Shown here: piece after piece, positions 34,222 to 43,863 of the stretch | Layout: the number at the start of each line of letters is the position of its first letter | How positions within the stretch are numbered: the first letter of the stretch is position 1 | Assembly: GCF_040954645.1 (NCBI RefSeq) | Contig: NC_092808.1 | Coordinates: 119,080,049 to 119,144,048 of the forward strand | Length of the DNA stretch: 64,000 nt | Reading direction: 5' to 3' | From: Diabrotica undecimpunctata | Taxonomy: Eukaryota; Arthropoda; Insecta; Coleoptera; Chrysomelidae | Notes under the pieces: model-generated | Seen by the model: only the letters and a program-made list of their open reading frames with translations | Database searches by the model: none | What the model was told of the DNA's origin: nothing | Translations under genes and position numbers: made by a program

Positions 34222-35420
34222 GTTAACGATGGATAAATCAAAAAAGTAAAGGATAGTTTTAAATGTCCATTTACGAGTTTTAAAAAAGGTTCTGTAACAT
34301 TCAATCATTTGATCGCATACATCGACATCTCCCATCTTTTCATTATATATGTTAATAACTTTTGGACAAGTTTCTTCGACATGTTTTTTTTCTTGTTTGT
34401 CCCATCTCTTGACGTTTTATAAAGGTTTTACTCCAAAAGCCGTGGAAGCCATAATTGCGGATTTATTATCTTTCCACTTTGTCAAGCATACCTTTTTGTC
34501 ACTTCTTGCGTATTCTTCTGACTGACCTCTTTTCATTTCTTTGTCTTTTTAAATACACATCCCTTTGTTCTGTTTGGCATAATTGGTTCCGTTCCTTCTA
34601 TTTTCAGTTCAAGCAATTTATCAAATAATGATAAAGTCGAAAAATATCTATCAAAGAAGACGCAACTTTCCGGAGGCAAGGTTTCTACCTTGCTGGCTTG
34701 GCCACCTGTAACAGGTCTTGGCTTATTTTTTACAAATTGTCGTATTGGACATAGGCCCAAAAAGGGTATCATTTGTTCATCAATTGAAAATGACGTCCCA
34801 CGTAGTCTCTGAATTTCTAGACATCTTTTTCTTACTCTATCTATCATCAGCTGAATTTTCCAAAGGCGATTTTGTTGTTTTATCTCCAGTTACCAATAAA
34901 TTATCTACAACGTGAAAGTTTGTGCGTAATTTGTATCAGTTATTTTTGGTAGTCCGTACTTTACACTCCAGTTAAGGTGTATTCTGGGAAACTTAAAACA
35001 TCACATGACCACATGCATACCAAAAAATTGTTTGATTTCTTCGGCAGAAATCTCTGGTTTTATTTCCTTGCCAGTCTCTTGCAAATAGTATTGCGAAGTT
35101 AGTTTCGCTCCCATTTCAAAAAAATCATAATCTAAATATCGACTGAAATAACCAAATGGACTCAAAACGTCGTTGATATCATCAGTCCTATTGGATTCTT
35201 CCGAAATATTCTTGCTTGAGAATGAATCTTTGGTCCATTTTATGCCTACGGAAGGTACATTTTTTCTCGTAGTAGGTTCAGGATTTTCCTCTTCGATGTT
35301 ATTTTCCTCATAAGACTTTTCATCAGCGATATTTGGCTCAAAATAATCATCATCATAGTCGCTTTCAATCTCTAAATCGGACCCACATTCATCTATCAGT
35401 TCATAAATTTTTATACGGAT
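34222..35420 (-). pseudogene. piggyBac-like transposase, N-terminal and catalytic part
   Basis: Cut-and-paste transposase specific for TTAA sites. Visible on the minus strand: an acidic N-terminal region (ELIDECGSDLEIESDYDDD), GYFSRYLDYDFFEMGA, EEIKQFFGMHVVM, WSVKYGLPKITDT, RVRKRCLEIQRLRG with FSIDEQMIPFLG (34847-34533; first catalytic Asp), SAIMASTAFGVKPL, MGDVDVCDQMIECYR (third Asp region, about 34300) and KTILYFFDLSIVNSW. Broken by stops at about 35010 and elsewhere and by frameshifts. The block with the second catalytic Asp looks damaged: FFDRYFSTLSLFD is kept but what follows is shortened. Ends exactly at the 8 bp duplication of the inserted element. Confidence 0.8.
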
Positions 35421-35540
35421 TACCCGTAAGTTCGTCTAAGTTTCTTGTTTCTCCTGCAACAAAAACATAGCTGGTTCTGTCTGTCTGTTTTTTTTTCAAT
35501 TTTTACTGTGTTAACTCCCGAACCCCACAATTGTGATCTA

Positions 35541-36189
35541 GCGCCAAAAGTAACTCATAAAAACATAACATTTAATACATTTAATCACTTGTGTACGAAA
35601 CTTAGTGAAACTAAACCTATTTAAAGCAAATATACCCATCAAACATGTTTTAAACTGATTCTTAGTAATACTTACTATTTTTTGCCATTGCAGTACCCAC
35701 AAGTCTAAATTATTACGAAATACGTCCGTTCATAATCTAATCACATCAAAGAATGAGAAGGGAGACGAAAGGTACCAATTCAGCGTGACTACTGGCACCT
35801 AGCACAGTCATGTCGTGCGGGAGCGATTCATGAATATTTGCACCGAAGAAAATCATTGAATCCTCATGATATGCTCTTAGCTCACATTCCTCGCAGTTTG
35901 GTGACGAGAGTTTTTCCAACTTGTATAGACTTTCTGCACAGATATCCCGTGCCCCGTGCGAATTTGAATCAGGCTTTTTCATATATGGCGGGGAAGATCA
36001 AAATCGTTGGTCATTTTTATTAAATATATCAAGTCACATAAATAGCCGGGAGAGTTCTCATTCCACAATGTTAACCATCTACAATCGAGGTCCTAGCGAT
36101 CATCAGCAAACTATTTAGCAAAACGCCAGGATGGATCAATCGATTTTTTGCCAGTCATGATACATGCCTATGCATATGCAGTTCAGGCT
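35541..36189. other. No gene recognised
   Basis: The block 35720-36120 is more GC-rich than average, with open frames on both strands of 60-80 codons, none resembling a known family. Confidence 0.5.
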
Positions 36190-36640
36190 TATTTAATATT
36201 TTATTGTACTCAAATATAGTGCTTTCTGTCTGTGTAGAAAAAGTGGAGCGATATAGCTGAGTGTCGGGAACCAGAACAGGCGAGCAGATCTGATATAATC
36301 AGTAACCATCCTCATTGTTCTACTATGTAGTTTAATTTCGATAATTTTAGAATCGGCTCTATTCAGCCAGACTAGTGCACGGAGTATACCCGACTTAAAG
36401 ATAAAGTTCATAATGTGTTTGCTGCAGCTCTTTACGAGGCTGCACAGACTTTTTGGAATATATTGATGCGTGTTTTTAACTTATTTTAGGTGGTATTTTA
36501 AATATGTTGTTTTTTTAAGATAGGTTTGTGTTTAAAGTAACTCCAAAATATTTGCTTTTGGTGTTTTAGCACAGTGTTATTAAAAGAGACGTTGAGTTAG
36601 TAGTTCGCTTTCTTGTTATTTAGGTGGAAGCAGCTTGCTT
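36190..36640 (-). pseudogene. Jockey-type LINE RT fragment (after the palm domain)
   Basis: The minus strand reads SGILRALVWLNRADSKIIEIKL, then RTMRMVTDYIRSARLFWFPTL and IAPLFLHRQKAL. This matches the region after the RT palm in jockey-type LINEs (--LN-AMR-I-GT-RSTPL-WLPVLS-I-PP-LRR--A). Weaker traces (GVTLNTNLSY-like) reach to about 36640. No catalytic motif is included. Confidence 0.55.
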
Positions 36641-36755
36641 CAGTCTAATTTAGGTTTGGTATAAGCCTCCACTATTTAAAGTATTTACAAAGAGTGGAGC
36701 TGCCACAATCCAAATTAAGGCGTGAGCAATCGTTATGGATTTCTCTAGTTCTAGT

Positions 36756-37252
36756 CCAGTCGTCAGAGAGTTAACCCCTAAAAATCATACGAACAAGCTG
36801 AATTTTGCCAAAAATAATAATTTTGGGACCCCAAAAAATGTCCAAAAAAGTTTACCACTTCCACCCCTAAGCTTTCCCCTAAAACCCCCTCGTAGGGAAG
36901 TAAAAACGAAAAAAAATCGATTTACCAAGAATCTGTACGCCGTAGAAAAAAATGTTTTTATTAAAAAATATAGCTGAGATACTTGTAAACAAAAATGTTT
37001 ATTAACACTTTTTGCCTAGACTGAACTCTTCTCTCAGAAATAACGCTTGAAGCGACCGTCAATTTTAAATGTTACATGCGCGAAATCAATGTTCAATAAA
37101 ATTTGTATCAGCTCGACGGTAAAAATTTGATATCTTTTGATATACATAAGTATCCTATCGACAAAAATCAAGATGTGTTTTAAAGGTAAAGGGTGCAGCT
37201 TTCATAAAAGTGTTAAATAAATAAACGTGGCGGTATTATTGCCATTTTTACG
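36756..37252 (+). repeat. Left arm of a large inverted repeat
   Basis: Begins ccagtcgtcagaga and runs about 500 bp. Its reverse complement, with substitutions and small indels, is found at 43300-43848. Shared landmarks in order: atacgaacaagctgaatttt, cccctcgtaggg, ttatttctgagag (reverse sense), atttgtatcagctcgacgg, cgacaaaaatcaagatg. No long coding frame is conserved between the arms. Confidence 0.85.
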
Positions 37253-37345
37253 ATTCTCGTGTGGCCAATAAAATTGATCACTTTAATTAAGTTGTGCCAA
37301 CAAAGATAAAGCATTTGAAATATAAATAAAAAACGCAAAATTTAA

Positions 37346-37352
37346 TGCTTTA

Positions 37353-37358
<6 letters not shown>
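37346..37358. repeat. Target-site duplication of the I-like LINE, 3'-side copy
   Basis: tgctttacatttt; the last Ts merge with the poly(T). Confidence 0.85.

Positions 37359-37386
<28 letters not shown>
37355..37386 (-). other. Poly(A) tail of the I-like LINE (T32 on the plus strand)
   Basis: An unbroken run of 32 T directly next to the target-site duplication and about 155 bp downstream of the ORF2 stop. Its length and purity suggest recent insertion. Confidence 0.9.
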
Positions 37387-37388
<2 letters not shown>

Positions 37389-37540
37389 TTCAACTTTAAC
37401 GTGCTCGGCTACTATGGCCACTTACACAGGTACTATAACATGAATTTTCATTACACAAACATTAAGTGTTACATTAAGAATATGTTACAATAATACGGAA
37501 TAATAATAATATGTTATACAATGTCTAAATTAAAATCTAA

Positions 37541-40500
37541 TTATATTTTTTGATATAAGTGTTCATCTCTAAGGAATTGTAGCACAGCTTTTATTTGGTC
37601 AGGGTTGTTTAGGATACCTCGTACTTCACTTTTGAGTTTGTATTGTAATCTTCTGGCCAAATGTTGATGGCATTCAGTGAGAATATGTTTGATTGTCAAA
37701 TATGATTGGCAGATTTGACAGGAGGGACGGATGCTAGAGGACATTAGGTAGCCGTGTGTGAGTTTTGAATGTCCTATCCGAAGTCGTCTTATCACAATGA
37801 GATCTCGTCTTGAGAGGGCTGAATAGTCAAATGTAGGCTGACTGGTTATTGACGGTTGTATTTCGTGCAAGATCGAACGGTTAGAGTTCCAATGCTGCTG
37901 CCAAAGGAGTCTGGTTCTTCTTTTAATATATGATTTTAGGTCCTTACAAATTTGAATTTTATCGGTGATTTCAGGTGATGCTGTAGCAAGTTTAGCATAG
38001 TGATCTGCAGTTTCATTGCCTTCTATACCAATATGTGATGGCAGCCAGATTATGGTAACTGTTATGTTTTGGGACAAGATAATTTGGTAAGAGTCTAGGA
38101 TCTTTTGGACGATTGGATGATCAGTAAATATATTTTTGATAGAATAGATTGATGCTAAAGAATCTGTGCATATGGCAACCTGCTTATTAGGTGGAGATAT
38201 ATGGTTAAAAGCTTCCAATATACTAAATAATTCGCCAGTATGAACGCTGCTGATGGCTGGTATAAGTGATGACTTAATTAGTGAATGAGAGGTTGTAACA
38301 GAGCAGCCTACTCCTGTGTCATTTTTTGAGGCATCCGTGTATAATATTAGGTAGTATTTATTTGTATCTATAATGTCTTTAAATGCATTTATAATGATCT
38401 CTTTCGGATGTTTATTTTTATCGAAGTTGGTGAGCGAGGTGTTAAATTTGGGCGTGGACATGATCCAAGGAGGAGATGGAGGGAGATAAAGAGGAAGGGT
38501 ATGTGTAAGAGAGATATCATTAAGTGTCTGTGCTAAAATTAGTGGAATAGGTTTTATTGGTGGTAAGAAATTGGTATTGTGTAAATTATACGTGGACATT
38601 ACAAATAAGGGATGCACTGGATTAGAGGGGTTAGCTGATACCGATGCTGCATAAGAGAGTAGCAGTTGTTTTCGTCTTATACAAAGAGGAGGTTCGTTAG
38701 CTTCGCAATAAAGATTATCTACAGGACTAGATCGAAAAGCGCCAATACAAAGACGAAGGGCTGTGTTGTGAATTGAGTTTAGAAGGTTAATATATGTTTT
38801 GGAGGCGGATATATATATGTGACAACCATAATCTAGTTTGGAGCGTATTAGTGATCTGTATATTTTAAGAAGTGAGTTTTCGTCAGATCCCCAATAATGA
38901 TGTGATAGAGTTTTTATTATGTTTAGTCTTATGCTCGTTTCTCTTTTTATTGCAAATATATGTTGCTTCCAAGTTAGTCGTGAGTCAAACGTTAATCCGA
39001 GAATTTTGCATTGTTTAACAACAGGAAGAGGGACATTGTTGATCAAAATAAGTGGAGATGGAGAAGGGGGACGACTACTAAAGTTTATAATTTTAGATTT
39101 TACATTGGATAAAGATAACCCCATGTCACTAGTTTTTTTTAAAAGTGTGTCAACAGCAGTTTGAATAAGCTTCGAGGTGGTAGAAGAGTTTTGTCCATGA
39201 CAGTAAATTACTAGGTCATCAGCATACATGATATGTTTAATAGGGGAAATGAGGTGAGAGCATAAATCACTTATTGCTAGATTAAAAAGTGTAGGACTTA
39301 GTACCGATCCCTGAGGTACGCCATCAGTTTGAGTATAAGTAGAAGATAAAATACCGTTGACAGAGACTCTGAACGATCTAGAAGATAGAAAATTTCGTAT
39401 GAAGTTAAATATATTACCATTAATATTAAGAAGGATAAGTTTGTTTAATATATATTGCCTACTTATAGTGTCAAAAGCACCTTCAATATCAAATATGGCA
39501 GCTACGACTTCTTGTCTTTTGTTTAAGGCCTCTGATATATGAGTTTGGAGGATTACAAGGTTGTCTTGGGTTGAACGGTTCTGACGAAATCCTGACTGTT
39601 CACTAGCAAATATCTTATGTTTTTCAATGAACCATAGGAGTCTTTTATTAATCATTTTTTCGAATATTTTGCACATCGTACAAGTTAGTGATATAGGTCT
39701 ATAAGAGTTGGCCAAGGAACGTTCTAGGTTAGGCTTTTTAATAGGTATTACGATAGAGGTTTGCCATTGATTGGGAAATTGGTTAGATGACCAGATTAAA
39801 TTATACATCTCAAGTATTTTGAGTAGGCTACAGTTTGAGAGCTTTTTGATTAATATGTAAGGAATGTCGTCAGGACCAGCGGCATTGTTTTTACAAGTTT
39901 GAATAACTGATACTAGTTCTTCAAAAAGAAAGGGAGAATTAAGATGTGTGATGTCCATTATTGTTTCGGGTGAGGAACAGGGTGGGGTGTTAGGTAATGG
40001 TTTTCGTAAGGAGGCATCTATTTTACTTTTGAATTTAGTGTCGAAGTGCGTTGCTAGGGTTTCACCGATTTCTCGATTGTCAGTGATTGTAGTGTTATTT
40101 ACAGCAATACTAGAGATTTTGAGGTTGGTGTTGTTTCCTTGGATTTGCCTAATCTTTTTCCAGAGGTCCGCCGGATTGGTGTTTGAATTAATAGAGGATA
40201 TATATTCTCTCCAAGATGATTTTTTACTTTGTTTTATAATAAATCGGGCTTTGGCTCTAGTTTTCTTTAGTTCAATAAGATTCTCCAGATTTTTGTTTTT
40301 ACGGTAATTTTTAAGAGCTAATTTTTGTTGTTCTGTTGCAGTTTGGCAAGATGTATTCCACCAAGGTACTGCCTTTCTTTTATGGGAAATACTATTTTTG
40401 CCTATGTGCAAATTTGCAGCTTTAAGTATGGAATCTGTGATTAATAATAGATTATTGTTAATATTGTCGGATAGGGATAGAGAAGGTAAGGTGTTATCTG

Positions 40501-41214
40501 TTTGTGAAGTATAGTCTATCCAGTCGGCATTTTTTAGCCGCCAGAAGTTTCTGGTTATAGTTTGTTCATGGTTGGAGATATCAGATGATACAAATATTGG
40601 AAAGTGGTTGCTGTCATATAGATCATCGGAAGTTTTCCAAGTTAGTGAAGTATATGTTTTTGGGTCGCTAAAACTAAGATCTATCGCCGAAAATGTGCCA
40701 GAGGAAAAGTTCAGATGCGTATTAGAGCCTGTATTTAGTAGACAGGAGCCTGTGCAATTGATAACGTTTTCTATAGTTTTACCTTTGCCATTAGTATGGT
40801 TTGACCCCCACATAAAGTTATGAGCATTGAAGTCACCTACTAGAATATATGGAACGGGGAGCTGATATATAAGATTTAGAATTTCAATTTCTTTAAGGGG
40901 GTAGTTAGGAGGAATGTAAACACTGCATATCGTAAGTTTATTAGGACACCAAGTAGTTACGGCGATAGCCTCGAGTTCGGTGGTGATGAGAAGATGGGAT
41001 GAATATATTTCACTTGAAATAAAAATAGATGTCCCACCACTGGCTCTGTCACAATTAGTTCTGATATAATGATATCCTTCGAACTTTTTTAGTGTGGGAA
41101 GCTTAGATATTTTTGAGTTCGTTTCTTGTAGACATATGATATCGGGTTGTTTTTCTGTCACTAGTTGTTGGATTCTTTCAATACGGGGAAAGAACCCATC
41201 GCAGTTCCATTGGA
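37541..41214 (-). CDS. ORF2 polyprotein of the I-like LINE: endonuclease, reverse transcriptase, RNase H
   Basis: The open frame begins inside ORF1 and ends at 37541. Counted from the codon at 41161 it has 1206 codons, with further conserved residues upstream (IQWNCDGFF from about 41210). Domains: AP endonuclease (about 1-200) with LQET, GDFNAHN, AIDLSFSD and NHFP; RT (about 420-700) with YRPISLTC, SGFRQNRSTQDNL, motif A FDIEGAFDTI (about 553), motif B GVPQGSVLSP, motif C YADD (about 645) and motif E LGLTFDSRLTW; RNase H (about 935-1065) with YTDASKND, HTGELFSILEAF, CTDSLAS and the SHIGIEGNETAD block; then a C-terminal CCHC knuckle (CQICQ...HILTEC, about 1150). All expected catalytic residues are visible. 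No ATG occurs in frame until about residue 113. Confidence 0.93.
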
Positions 41215-42612
41215 TTAAATTGAAGGTGAATCTTGAGTTGAAGGGGTAAGGGGCAACTGAGATGGTTGTTCTGGCTGTTGGGAGATAAGGATTTTGGTTT
41301 CATCATCGGTTAGGAGTTCAGATGAGACGCTGATATTATCAGAGTCATCTGAGTTTAGCTGTCTTTTGATTTTCTTTTGAAGTCTCGTAAGTCGATTTTT
41401 AAGGGATCTTTCCTTAGTTTCTGAATGGAGAACTGTTATGTCTTGTAATAGTCCTTCAATATTTGACGTAAAAACAAAAGCTTCATTAAGTGGACTAGGA
41501 TTACCATGTGTATTTTCTAGGAAAGCAATAAACTGAGTCTCGGTCAAAGTTAAACCAGATGGATTATTTTTATAAATGGCCGCTACGGATTGTAGTGAAC
41601 TAGCTGTTAGATTATGTTCCTCTGATTTTGTAGTTTTTGCTTTTTTCTTGTGAGGTTTGGAGATAGTGTTTGTGTTTGTGGATAACGGAGGAAGCATTTG
41701 GTTAGACGATGGTTCGGGTGTACTTGCTGAAGATAATAGAGAAGGAATATCAGAATTGCTGTCTGTTGATATAGCTCTTTTTTGTCCTTGTGTGGGTGGA
41801 ATTGATGGGTGTATAGTTTCAGTATCTATTTCAGTGTGGGTTTCTGTGCAATTTAAAGTAGTTAGGTCTGATTGAACAGGAGTGTTTACGTCAGAAATTA
41901 TATCAGTAATTTCAGATGTAGAGGGCTCTAGATGGGGTAGTTCAGTTTGAGAAAAAGTAGTTGGATTATTGGTACATGAGTCAGCGGTATGTCCGACCTC
42001 TTTACATAAAAAACAATGCAATTTATCCGTAGAAATAAATATTCTATAAGGTGTGTTTTCGTATGTAATAATGAAGTTTCTATCTATTGAAAAGTTCTCT
42101 TTATCGGGGATAATATACGTTACTCTTCGGAAGCTCATTATGTGTGCATAACCTTCTCCGAGTGCACCACATTTCACAAATGACACAGGAGAGACCAGCT
42201 GTAATCCAATATCTTTAAGGGCTTTCTCAATTATGGAATGTGGAATTGAAGGAGATACGTTAGATATAAGAAGGCGTTTAGCTGGGGTGATAAGTCTTCT
42301 GATGGGAACTACTGTAGAGTTGATAGAGATATTTTGATGTGTTTTTAGAAGGTTATCGACAACTGTAGGCGAGGAAAGATAAATACAGATGCGGTTATTT
42401 GGAATACGTGATGCAAAGGTAATGTTTTTTGGGATAACAATGTCCCCTATAGCTTTAACATAGTCAAATAAAACAGTATTTGGAATAGCGTGCATTAAAA
42501 TGGCTTGCTCCTTACGTGGGAAAGTAGGAGGTGGAGGTTTGGATAAAGTAGCAGCGACATATGATTTTGTGGGGAGGACTTGTGGAGTTGTGAGGTTTTG
42601 ATTTGAGTTCAT
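41215..42612 (-). CDS. ORF1 protein of the I-like LINE (nucleic-acid binding, gag-like)
   Basis: The first ATG is at 42610-42612 (MNSNQNLTTPQ), giving 465 residues; the frame is open to 42648 but has no ATG there. ORF1 proteins coat the element RNA and go with it to the nucleus. The first ~190 residues form a compact domain containing RICIYLSS and RLLISNVSPSIPHS, resembling a pair of RNA-recognition-like folds. A single CCHC zinc-knuckle (CFLCKEVGHTADSC) follows at about residue 200-213. The remainder is low-complexity Ser/Thr/Pro/Glu-rich with a basic patch (KPHKKKAKTTK) and a short coiled region (ETKERSLKNRLTRLQKKIKRQ). One knuckle instead of the two or three usual in jockey-type ORF1 is noteworthy. 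It ends with TAA at 41215-41217, overlapping ORF2. Confidence 0.9.
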   Translation of the reverse strand: MNSNQNLTTPQVLPTKSYVAATLSKPPPPTFPRKEQAILMHAIPNTVLFDYVKAIGDIVIPKNITFASRIPNNRICIYLSSPTVVDNLLKTHQNISINSTVVPIRRLITPAKRLLISNVSPSIPHSIIEKALKDIGLQLVSPVSFVKCGALGEGYAHIMSFRRVTYIIPDKENFSIDRNFIITYENTPYRIFISTDKLHCFLCKEVGHTADSCTNNPTTFSQTELPHLEPSTSEITDIISDVNTPVQSDLTTLNCTETHTEIDTETIHPSIPPTQGQKRAISTDSNSDIPSLLSSASTPEPSSNQMLPPLSTNTNTISKPHKKKAKTTKSEEHNLTASSLQSVAAIYKNNPSGLTLTETQFIAFLENTHGNPSPLNEAFVFTSNIEGLLQDITVLHSETKERSLKNRLTRLQKKIKRQLNSDDSDNISVSSELLTDDETKILISQQPEQPSQLPLTPSTQDSPSI

Positions 42613-42957
42613 TTTTGTGAGTGTTCCTGGATACCAAAAACACTTCACTTAATTTTTAGTATTGCAACAGTCGTCCTATTAGGACACTGTGGATAAAATA
42701 ATAGGAATATAACAGTTACCTGTATCTGCAGTTTTACTTCAGTTGAATATAATAATATTATAGTCCAATAATAATTGCTTTTTCCATAACACACAAAATA
42801 ATTCGAATTATCACATCACAAGGTAATGTTTACTCGTTGGCTACATCAATGGGAATTTTGAATACTAATTAATTGTAATATAACTATTAAATACTGTTTA
42901 ATATACACACAATTATTAAAAATTAATAGGAGAACTTTTAATTATCAAGTTTAACTT

Positions 42958-42970
42958 TGCTTTACATTTT
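42958..42970. repeat. Target-site duplication of the I-like LINE, 5'-side copy
   Basis: tgctttacatttt, identical to 37346-37358. Confidence 0.85.
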
Positions 42971-43299
42971 AAAAGATTGAACGTAACGAAAAATATCTCC
43001 AAGAAGACTATTTTGGATGTATTTTATAGCAGAGGTTTGGTTCTTTTGAAAAACGTACTAGGTTCATTAAAAAAAAGTTTTAAACATTTTAGATTGTTTT
43101 TTATGTAAAAGATTAAATTCAGTGTTTTTGAAGCATATTTCAAATGCCTTACATTCAAAATAAAATCGCCAAAATAGTCAAAAAGTCAAAACTAAAATTT
43201 CAGACTATAGGTTTTGTAGGTTAGGCTCTAGTAAACGAAAATTTATAGTGGGCAGTCAATATAAGGCATAGATTTTATTGATCTCATTAAAAAAAACAT
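42971..43299. other. Spacer between the I-like LINE and the right inverted arm
   Basis: AT-rich and non-coding. With 37253-37345 it forms the original loop of the inverted-repeat structure before the LINE inserted. Confidence 0.6.
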
Positions 43300-43848
43300 A
43301 AAAAATGGCAAAATTCGCGTCACGTATATTTCTTCACCACCTTTGTAAAATCCATGGTTACTTGCAGCAAAATAAAAAAGTTACGTACGAAAGCTGAACT
43401 CTTTACCTTTAAAACGCATCTTGATTTTTGTCGATAAAGCACTTAAATCAAAAGGTATCGAATTTTTTCCGTCGAGCTGATACAAATTTTATTAAACATT
43501 GATTTCGCCGCGTAACTGAAATTCAAAATCGACGGTCACTTCAAGCGTTATTTCTGAGAGAACGGTATATACTACACAAAAAGTGCTAATAAACGTTTTT
43601 GTTTAGAATTATCTTAGCTATAGTTTTTATTTAAAATATTTTTTTCTAAGGTATACGGATTCTTGATAAATCGAATTTTTTGCGTTTTAACCCCCCTACG
43701 AGGCGGGATTTAGGCGGCAGACCTGAGGTAAAAGTGATAAACTGTTCTGCATTTTTTTTTGAGGTCTCAAAATTATTATTCTTGTCAAAATTCAGCTTGT
43801 TCGTATAATTTTTTAAGGTTGAGTCGCATTTTCGTCTCTGACGACTGG
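43300..43848 (-). repeat. Right arm of a large inverted repeat
   Basis: Reverse-complement partner of 36756-37252; its outer end is gacgactgg at 43840-43848. By eye roughly three quarters or more of the bases agree. It directly abuts the 3' end of the RTE-like element at 43864. Confidence 0.85.
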
Positions 43849-43863
43849 GGTCTTCTTCTTCAT

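Larger units (their letters stand above)
31480..35540 (-). mobile_element. piggyBac-like transposon, decayed, split by a hAT-type insertion
   Basis: The minus strand carries most of a piggyBac-family transposase, N-terminus near 35420 and C-terminus at 31712, interrupted by 32084-34213. The palindrome cacaattgtg occurs twice near the left side (31617-31626, 31653-31662) and once near the right (35526-35535), next to a TTAA at 35511-35514. These look like sub-terminal parts of the element, but I cannot fix the exact ends. Confidence 0.75.
37355..42957 (-). mobile_element. Full-length I-like non-LTR retrotransposon, both ORFs open
   Basis: The element reads on the minus strand: 5' UTR of about 345 bp (42613-42957), ORF1, ORF2, a 3' UTR of about 150 bp and a 32-nt poly(A) (T run at 37355-37386). 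It is flanked by a 13 bp direct repeat tgctttacatttt (37346-37358, partly inside the T run, and 42958-42970), the expected target-site duplication. ORF2 with endonuclease, RT and RNase H places it in the I group of LINEs, since jockey and R1 types lack RNase H. It is the only element here with an uninterrupted coding region. Confidence 0.93.

Noticed and set aside
31491..35523. ctcccgaac motifs as terminal inverted repeats of the piggyBac-like element
   Set aside because: Both are in the same orientation, so they are not inverted ends.
41159..41161. GTG as a start codon for ORF2 of the I-like LINE
   Set aside because: Conserved endonuclease residues lie upstream of it, so it cannot be the true start; it is merely the first GTG in the frame.
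42613..42648. Longer ORF1 beginning at 42648
   Set aside because: The codon there is GTG; the first ATG is at 42612 and fits a normal eukaryotic start.
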